Source: Chytriomyces cf. hyalinus JEL632
Lineage: Eukaryota; Chytridiomycota; Chytridiomycetes; Chytridiales; Chytriomycetaceae
Direction: 5' to 3'
Assembly: GCA_025435555.1 (NCBI GenBank)
Contig: JAIWWG010000169.1
Coordinates: 1-34,732, forward strand
Length of the DNA: 34,732 nt
Shown: piece by piece, positions 29,801 through 34,732 of the stretch
Layout: each line of letters opens with the position of its first letter
How positions within the stretch are numbered: position 1 is the stretch's first letter
The notes under the pieces: generated by a model
The model's input: only the letters and a program-made list of their open reading frames with translations
Told to the model about the DNA's origin: nothing
Database searches by the model: none
Translations under genes and position numbers: made by a program

Positions 29801-30647
29801 CCGCAACGTATCCCACAGCAGGGCTTTCCAAGCGTGTTCGCAGCAATTCCAGTTGATCCATGATCTCCTGCTGCGTGGACTCCAGCTCCTCAGCAAAACG
29901 CTGATGGTATTTGGCAGTTGTGAGGCGACGAACATTCCAGCGCGCAAAAGACTTGGGCTTGGTTTCGACATCCAGTGGCACAGAAAATGTCAGCGGCCGA
30001 TGGTCCGAACCTCCAAGTGACTCGCCTTCATGAACTGTGAGGTTAGAGACTGGGAAGCTCGAGAGTACAACATCCGGAATCCCTCGACCACCACCAGCCC
30101 ACGACGTCCATTTCCCAGACTCCGGGATTTGAAGCGCAAGTCCAGAGTTGAACAGTTCCTGCTGCATATACGTTCCACGTGTGTTTGTGAGTGAATCACC
30201 AGCATCCGTCATCCGTGCGTTCAGATCGCCAACCAAAAGACAACGCAACGTAAAGCCTTCAGATAACGTTTCCGCTTTTTGAAGCATGTCCCCGATTACC
30301 CGATTGTCAGCAGAGGGGGGGATGTAGGCAGTGATGAGGATAAGATCAGAGATGCGCATTGCGCAATAGAACCCCAAGGGATCTTCATAGATAACTCGGA
30401 ATTGGGGGGAGAGAGTTGCAGTTGAGAACGCCAAAATGCCGCCAAAATTGCGCCGACCTCCCGCAATTGCCTCCGTGTTTGTACTTGTGATATTAAATAG
30501 GTGTGGTCGAAAAGGAATGGAGGATGTTGGGGAGAGCCACGTTTCCACCATTAAAGAAAGGTCAACAGATTGCGCAGACTTGAATCTCAGGACTTCTTCG
30601 GCTTTGCCAGACAGCCCGTTGAGATTCGAAAATGCGATTTTGATCAT
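26826..30647 (-). CDS. Family B ORF2: APE endonuclease / reverse transcriptase (1273 aa)
   Basis: The N-terminal APE endonuclease spans about residues 1-225, with N8, E35-T36 (ETWL), GDLN (140-143), D192 and S214-D215-H216, all canonical. A linker at about 226-440 contains a diverged internal duplication (residues 266-309 and 358-401). The RT domain spans about 580-880, with YRPIALT (662-668), QGGFR (694-698), D726 in LDIKAAYD and LLFADD (D828, D829). A zinc knuckle follows, C1154-x2-C1157-x7-H1165-x3-C1169, with exactly the spacing seen in family A. The C-terminus is rich in Pro and Arg and lacks the RGG tail of family A. No RNase H was seen. The ATG at 30647 overlaps the ORF1 stop (30644-30646). 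It should cut and prime at telomeric repeats. Confidence 0.95.
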   Translation of the reverse strand: MIKIAFSNLNGLSGKAEEVLRFKSAQSVDLSLMVETWLSPTSSIPFRPHLFNITSTNTEAIAGGRRNFGGILAFSTATLSPQFRVIYEDPLGFYCAMRISDLILITAYIPPSADNRVIGDMLQKAETLSEGFTLRCLLVGDLNARMTDAGDSLTNTRGTYMQQELFNSGLALQIPESGKWTSWAGGGRGIPDVVLSSFPVSNLTVHEGESLGGSDHRPLTFSVPLDVETKPKSFARWNVRRLTTAKYHQRFAEELESTQQEIMDQLELLRTRLESPAVGYVAGVSQCDAHTVAPAVGANPPGSTSHASLDPVTHTADCPRATTHMSDSPSQSAGPSHSHPRSVDAPNPSTQQDMCLCLELLRTSFESPAVGYIAGASQCDAHTAVPAVGAPLPGSTSRSSLLNNTHTPNRARTQELINEAWEHFLSWVRNAASKSIGVLQVSDHLPSEFWTDELEQSRDNVQQELANVQQEIERGQLSRLEIKRLASELTNTQRAYRADLTTRKRVLFEDAVDKLTVPQNMSSFMRMVKGAKSRKDRTVCKLDPAKINEHAAHFRTTFGAPPTGHPQPGPPALEEIQSRPTQEVFNPDAIMSAIAGLPLGKATGSDGIPAELIKAGGDLMADVLSVFLPMVHAAATIPSDWRKALIVPVFKKKGSDQDIANYRPIALTSTIRRLYERLLVPELGPVMQQLDDFQGGFRPGRSSLDQAMVLHETLNTNEHASTILLDIKAAYDEVDRRVLWQMLTQVFGLDEFMLARLQDLFDHNSCCLVVAGVISDPIDNERGLLQGATLSPILFNCHIHGLSIRLRAPGIPRIRINGIHLNNLLFADDTSLVAANQHDLAVLLRTCEEWSNTVGIRFSPSKCIYLGPVPALRDVPLKLYNVDLPSQQCAPYLGIPFGQHGINWALLAKERTSKARGVIVALASVGMNAMGWAPAASVTIYRSFIRPVLEYGIALKLPSASTLKLYESVQRLALRTLTSTPRNTSTAALHKLLQVEPFKHRATELNLMWSSRLHNSTDRSIPAVRFWRGALLGADKPFQECLPRLARSNPLVTHVDAKWIDFRQQPLVPPPPAEVPFRYPPKPKQALSDNARKKLRKESIVNLDNNLDTIAGAIQVETKDPVRPYLTACKGIDRKTRNNILRWTLGAVTRHEPCLKCNDVLTRSHAADCSGATALLRINWDTLAPPAGRMTWLDTILNEVRNTPPSEIDTYTEVSSAVALIYTECRHLQQQANGYWAEPDAPARPLPPRRPRNRIPQPGGAPLGRPRQNPEPG
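29458..29576 (-). repeat. Internal direct repeat in family B ORF2 linker, copy 2
   Basis: This 119-nt segment is about 88% identical by eye to 29734-29852 and in the same reading frame, 276 nt (92 codons) away. It encodes the second ESPAVGYIAGASQCDAH-type block. Confidence 0.85.
29734..29852 (-). repeat. Internal direct repeat in family B ORF2 linker, copy 1
   Basis: This is the partner of 29458-29576, encoding the ESPAVGYVAGVSQCDAH-type block between endonuclease and RT. The spacing is an exact multiple of three, so the duplication kept the frame. Confidence 0.85.
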
Positions 30648-32527
30648 TCTTGGTCGGCGGCGTCAGCCGCGGGACCAAGATCCAGATTGGACACAGACAT
30701 GGCAACATCGTCTTGACTATCGACAAACTCAGTAGATTCCGGAACTGGGTCGAGAGTCACAAAATCAGTTAGCGACAGTGTGTCTGGGGCAGCAAATTTC
30801 GCAAACGCGCTACGGTGGGGGCGTGGGGGTGCAAGAAGGGAGTCGGATGGGGAGCCTCGGATGGTTTCAAACACTTTCTGCGTGGCTTCCTTGAGTTGCT
30901 GAGAGGCACCGGCAAGGATGGCAGCACGGAGATTGACAGTACGTGCGGCTTTGCACAAAAACGCGAGGCGCTTGGCAGCTTTTTCTGTCTGGGTGGAGTC
31001 AAGGCGATTTCCGTCAATGTCGGATATGAGTGGGTTGAAGGCTGCAAGGAGGACTTGTTGGCCACGCTCCCTAAGAACTCGCACCACTTCCAGAACAACA
31101 TCAGTCGGACAATACAGCTCAATGATGGAGTTACCAATAGATGAGGTAAGAGCCACATTGTGGCGAACCCCCATCTGTCCCACAAACGCATCGATCAAAT
31201 GTTTCCGGTCCCGGAAGGAACATCCGCGCAACTGACGACTGCTGTGGAGTTCAACACGGATCACTGCAAACTTTTTCGGTTCAGGGACAGCTTTCGCCAT
31301 CTGTAATGCCTTCTTTTGACGCATGCGGTGTGTTTTTTCATCATACTGCTGCTGAGTTTGCGGCGCGCGTTGACGAGATTCGCAAGATGGTGGAGGGGCA
31401 CGACGCGTTCCATTACGTGCAACAGTGGACCAGGCGGCTTCAACAACCTGTGTGGAAGTGTTTTCAACAGCAACGGGTACAGAAACAGTTGTTGTTGAGG
31501 CAGGGGCAGCACCTGGGACAATACGCCCTCCAGGTCCAGTGCGACCTCCACGACCGCTTTTTCGAGAGGTACGCACATGGGGCTGCACGTGGGTGGACTG
31601 GGCTCCATTGGGAGTTGGTGCTGCGAGCGTGGGAGCAGTTGAAGCACTGATGGAAGCCAAGAGGGCTGTTGCTGTGCTCAATGGCTGCGCCACAGTTGGC
31701 TGACACTCATTTGCTGTGCCTGATGACTTACCCACACCAACTGAGCCCTGCTGCATCTGGGTGACCAGCTGGGCCAGCAGCGCAATCAGGGACTGCAGCT
31801 GCGTCTGAAGGGAAGCTGTAGCGGCCTCTGCTGCCTCTGCACGCTGCTGCCAGTTGACAGCTGTGGCAGGCACAGCAGGGGGTGGAAATGCATTCGAAAT
31901 CACTGATGGCGACATTTCGGAGGCTGCAGCGGTGGTCTGCATGGCTGGCGCGGGTGCCATGAAGCTGAATTCGCTCTGTGGAAGGCCTGCGGAACCAGCT
32001 GGGGTGGTGAGATTGGTTGTTGAGGTTGTTGCTGTGCTTGCTGAGCCTGCTGAGCCTGCTGGTGGCTGATCCACAGAGCGGCCAGCGGTGGCTGCAGCAA
32101 ATGAGAGGGTCTGTTGGATCAGACGACTCTGGGAAGCACTGGGTGTGGAAGTAGAGACTGCAGTGGCAGTGTCTGCTTCGGAGTTCTGGCGGCGGCGCTT
32201 TGCTGCTGTGCCTGTGGTGGAAGTGACTGGGACCAGCTTACCGAAAGCCTTCTCCCACTCTGCGTACAGGTCCGCAGAGGCCGACCCTCCTGCCTTCAGC
32301 GCTGCGTTGAGTCTGCAACGTTTGGTGCACGTGGTGCACTGCATTTGGATGGTGGAGAACCCAAACTGGTTCGGATTCCCTCCCACCCCAAGGCTCTTCA
32401 GAGAGGCCGACCCGCATCCCGCCACGGGACAGCGAGCCGTCCCCTTGAGGCGCTTTGCGATGTTGAGCTCCAGCATCACGAACGGGTGCTTGGTGTTGGT
32501 GCTGCTGCTTTTGATGACCGTGGACAT
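30644..32527 (-). CDS. Family B ORF1: putative RNA-binding protein with zinc-ribbon-like N-terminus (627 aa)
   Basis: It starts at the first ATG of the element (32527, context GAAATGT, G at -3), only 19 nt from the 5' terminus including the A-tract. The N-terminal Cys cluster is C33-x4-C38-x25-C64-x2-C67-x3-C71, with FGFSTIQMQC matching FGISLTSIQC of family A. Then come a basic KRRR (110-113), a long Ser/Thr/Ala/Pro-rich low-complexity region (about 115-225), a short coiled coil (about 226-260), an Arg/Gly stretch (320-335), and an RRM-like domain (about 418-500) ending in LLAAFNPL. There are no gag CCHC knuckles. The C-terminus is acidic. The probable role is element RNP assembly. It is followed by ORF2 through an ATGA overlap. 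Confidence 0.88.
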   Translation of the reverse strand: MSTVIKSSSTNTKHPFVMLELNIAKRLKGTARCPVAGCGSASLKSLGVGGNPNQFGFSTIQMQCTTCTKRCRLNAALKAGGSASADLYAEWEKAFGKLVPVTSTTGTAAKRRRQNSEADTATAVSTSTPSASQSRLIQQTLSFAAATAGRSVDQPPAGSAGSASTATTSTTNLTTPAGSAGLPQSEFSFMAPAPAMQTTAAASEMSPSVISNAFPPPAVPATAVNWQQRAEAAEAATASLQTQLQSLIALLAQLVTQMQQGSVGVGKSSGTANECQPTVAQPLSTATALLASISASTAPTLAAPTPNGAQSTHVQPHVRTSRKSGRGGRTGPGGRIVPGAAPASTTTVSVPVAVENTSTQVVEAAWSTVARNGTRRAPPPSCESRQRAPQTQQQYDEKTHRMRQKKALQMAKAVPEPKKFAVIRVELHSSRQLRGCSFRDRKHLIDAFVGQMGVRHNVALTSSIGNSIIELYCPTDVVLEVVRVLRERGQQVLLAAFNPLISDIDGNRLDSTQTEKAAKRLAFLCKAARTVNLRAAILAGASQQLKEATQKVFETIRGSPSDSLLAPPRPHRSAFAKFAAPDTLSLTDFVTLDPVPESTEFVDSQDDVAMSVSNLDLGPAADAADQE

Positions 32528-32546
32528 TTCAAACAGACTTTTTTTT

Positions 32547-32556
32547 CTAACCCTAA
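32547..32556. repeat. Telomeric joint 8 (B3/B4)
   Basis: CTAACCCTAA, one C shorter than the others, directly follows an eight-T tract (plus strand). The missing C next to a homopolymer may be real or an error. Confidence 0.92.
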
Positions 32557-32740
32557 CGTTTTCAGTTTCTTTTAATCAAGTTACACAGTAACACAAGTGC
32601 GGGGTTGAAAGATAGCAAAAATCACTCAAAAAAAGTTCAAGAACTCCAAAGAATCAGAAGTAAAGTGCGGAAATGTTAAGAAAACAGATGATCGGTAAAG
32701 GTAATAAGATATGTATGGTCAGTTCGGGCTTGACGGTTGA
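32557..32740 (-). other. 3'UTR of B4
   Basis: This 184-nt tail has the same sequence as B2 and B3, with the GTTAC-ACA-GTAAC inverted repeat at 32580-32592. Confidence 0.75.
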
Positions 32741-34732
32741 TTATCCAGGCTCCGGGTTTTGCCGTGGTCGCCCAAGCGGGGCTCCCCCGGGTTGAGGTAT
32801 GCGATTTCGCGGTCTTCGAGGCGGCAGTGGTCGTGCGGGTGCATCTGGCTCGGCCCAGTAGCCATTGGCTTGCTGTTGGAGGTGGCGACATTCGGTGTAG
32901 ATGAGAGCTACGGCAGAAGAGACTTCGGTGTACGTGTCGATTTCGGAGGGCGGTGTATTCCGGACTTCATTCAGGATCGTATCAAGCCAGGTCATTCGGC
33001 CGGCAGGAGGTGCAAGCGTGTCCCAGTTGATGCGCAGGAGAGCAGTGGCACCAGAACAGTCAGCAGCATGGGATCGGGTCAGTACGTCGTTGCACTTGAG
33101 GCACGGTTCGTGTCGGGTGACGGCACCAAGAGTCCAGCGAAGGATGTTGTTGCGTGTCTTGCGGTCAATTCCCTTGCAGGCAGTCAGATACGGCCGGACT
33201 GGGTCTTTGGTTTCGACTTGGATTGCGCCAGCAATGGTGTCCAGGTTGTTGTCCAGGTTGACGATGGATTCCTTGCGCAGCTTCTTGCGAGCATTGTCAG
33301 ACAGCGCTTGTTTTGGCTTCGGAGGGTACCGGAACGGAACTTCAGCTGGAGGTGGGGGAACCAGTGGTTGCTGTCGAAAATCAATCCATTTAGCATCCAC
33401 ATGAGTCACAAGTGGGTTGGAGCGAGCAAGGCGGGGGAAGACATTCCTGAAATGGTTTGTCAGCACCAAGCAGAGCGCCGCGCCAGAAACGAACAGCCGG
33501 GATAGAACGATCAGTTGAGTTATGCAATCGGGAGGACCACATGAGATTGAGCTCGGTAGCACGGTGTTTGAATGGTTCGACTTGCAGCAGCTTGTGGAGA
33601 GCGGCAGTGGACGTGTTGCGGGGTGTTGATGTGAGAGTCCGTAGTGCAAGACGTTGGACCGACTCGTACAACTTGAGCGTGGACGCGGATGGGAGCTTGA
33701 GAGCAATGCCATATTCAAGGACCGGCCGAATGAAACTCCTGTAGATAGTAACAGAAGCTGCAGGAGCCCAGCCATTGCATTCATACCTACCGATGCCAGC
33801 GCCACAATGACACCACGCGCTTTTGAAGTTCGTTCCTTTGCCAGCAGAGCCCAGTTGATTCCGTGTTTGGCCAAAAGGGATGCCGAGATACGGGGCACAT
33901 TGCTGGGATGGAAGGTCCACGTTGTAGAGCTTGAGAGGTACATCACGTAGTGCTGGAACAGGACCGAGATAGATGCACTTGGATGGCGAGAACCGGATGC
34001 CGACAGTGTTGGACCATTCCTCACACGTTCGGAGCAGGACTGCGAGATCATGTTGATTTGCAGCTACCAAGGACGTATCGTCTGCAAACAGGAGGTTATT
34101 GAGATGGATACCGTTGATTCGAATTCGCGGGATTCCAGGAGCACGTAGCCGAATTGAGAGACCATGGATGTGACAGTTGAACAAAATCGGGGACAGAGTA
34201 GCACCCTGCAAAAGACCTCGTTCGTTGTCAATCGGATCACTAATCACGCCAGCCACCACCAGACAGCACGAGTTGTGATCGAAAAGATCCTGGAGCCGTG
34301 CAAGCAATGAATTCGTCCAGGCCGAAGACTTGTGTGAGCATTTGCCAAAGAACCCTTCGATCGACTTCGTCATATGCCGCTTTGATGTCCAGCAGGATAG
34401 TCGAAGCATGTTCATTGGTGTTCAGGGTTTCGTGGAGAACCATGGCTTGATCGAGCGAGGACCGACCGGGTCTGAAGCCACCTTGAAAGTCATCGAGTTG
34501 TTGCATTACGGGTCCAAGTTCAGGAACAAGCAGCCGCTCGTAGAGTCGTCGTATCGTACTTGTCAGTGCAATAGGTCGGTAGTTTGCAATGTCCTGATCA
34601 GATCCCTTCTTCTTGAAGACTGGCACAATGAGCGCCTTCCTCCAGTCAGATGGAATAGTTGCAGCAGCATGGACCATGGGCAGGAAAACACTGAGAACGT
34701 CAGCCATGAGATCGCCACCGGCTTGATGAGTT
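32741..34732 (-). pseudogene. ORF2 (C-terminal part), family B, frameshifted and incomplete
   Basis: It covers about residues 610-1273 of family B ORF2. From 33430 to the stop it reads cleanly, with the CCHC knuckle. To the right the frame is broken by an extra G (33433-33437), a lost C (about 33772), an extra T (33865-33867), an extra A (34306-34307) and a lost T (about 34723). The RT motifs LLFADD and LDIKAAYD are all present but spread over different frames. All changes are in homopolymers, so the break may be an assembly error near a contig edge. Confidence 0.82.

Larger units (their letters stand above)
26642..32546 (-). mobile_element. B3: full-length family B telomeric non-LTR retrotransposon (5905 nt)
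   Basis: This is the only complete family B copy in the window. It has an eight-base A-tract at the 5' end (32539-32546), ORF1, ORF2 joined by an ATGA overlap, a 184-nt 3'UTR and the terminal ACTGAAAACG shared with family A. Both frames are intact. Confidence 0.95.
32557..34732 (-). mobile_element. B4: family B element, 5' part outside window
   Basis: It begins with an intact family B 3' end and runs off the right edge within ORF2, so whether it is full length is unknown. It differs from B2 and B3 by five one-base indels, all right of 33430. Confidence 0.92.

Noticed and set aside
32114-32575. Plus-strand frame of 153 codons crossing the B3 5' end
   Set aside because: It is antisense to ORF1, with Cys-rich composition from complementing Ala/Thr codons, and it crosses joint 8.
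1-34732. CRISPR-like or satellite interpretation of the regular repeats
   Set aside because: The repeat unit is a whole retrotransposon with two ORFs, and the short repeats are telomeric hexamers at element joints. No spacer-repeat structure exists.

Overview
The window is a head-to-tail array of non-LTR (LINE-type) retrotransposons. No host gene, rRNA or tRNA was recognised in it. Every element lies on the minus strand. Adjacent elements are separated only by a short stretch of telomeric repeat, about two hexamers (CCTAACCCTAA plus a C shared with the element end), seen at eight joints. TTAGGG-type telomeres, intron-free bicistronic elements, an APE-type endonuclease and mid-range GC fit a fungus (possibly early-diverging) or a unicellular eukaryote. 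The host cannot be named from this sequence. The C-rich strand is the plus strand, so if the repeats keep chromosome polarity the tip is to the left and the elements are transcribed towards it.

Two families alternate. Family A is about 5.44 kb. It has an ORF1 protein (524 codons open) and an ORF2 protein of 1215 aa (APE endonuclease, reverse transcriptase, CCHC zinc knuckle, RGG-rich tail). Family B is about 5.9 kb, with ORF1 (627 aa) and ORF2 (1273 aa) in the same order. The families are clearly divergent in protein. They nevertheless share the 3' terminal ten bases, a similar 5' terminus with a short A-tract, a one-base-offset ATGA overlap between ORF1 and ORF2, and related ORF1 domains.

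Layout from left to right: B0 (1-1368, truncated, runs off the window), B1 (1379-2153, 3' fragment), A1 (2165-7606, full), B2 (7618-10275, 5'-truncated), A2 (10287-15728, full), A3 (15740-21181, full length but frameshifted), A4 (21193-26630, full), B3 (26642-32546, full, the only complete B) and B4 (32557-34732, leaves the window). A1, A2 and A4 encode identical proteins, and B2 differs from B3 at one noticed base, so the array is very young or homogenised.

The likely working model is as follows. ORF1p packages the RNA. ORF2p nicks the C-rich telomeric strand and reverse-transcribes from the shared 3' end, placing new copies into or next to the short telomeric joint. The most unusual signals are the uniform joints, the 3' end shared by two families, and a 664-nt AUG-free 5' segment in family A that is nevertheless an open, protein-like reading frame. 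Single-base indels in three clusters (about 1140-2290, 19484-21110 and 33433-34723) look more like residual long-read error than decay, so the broken frames there should be read with caution.
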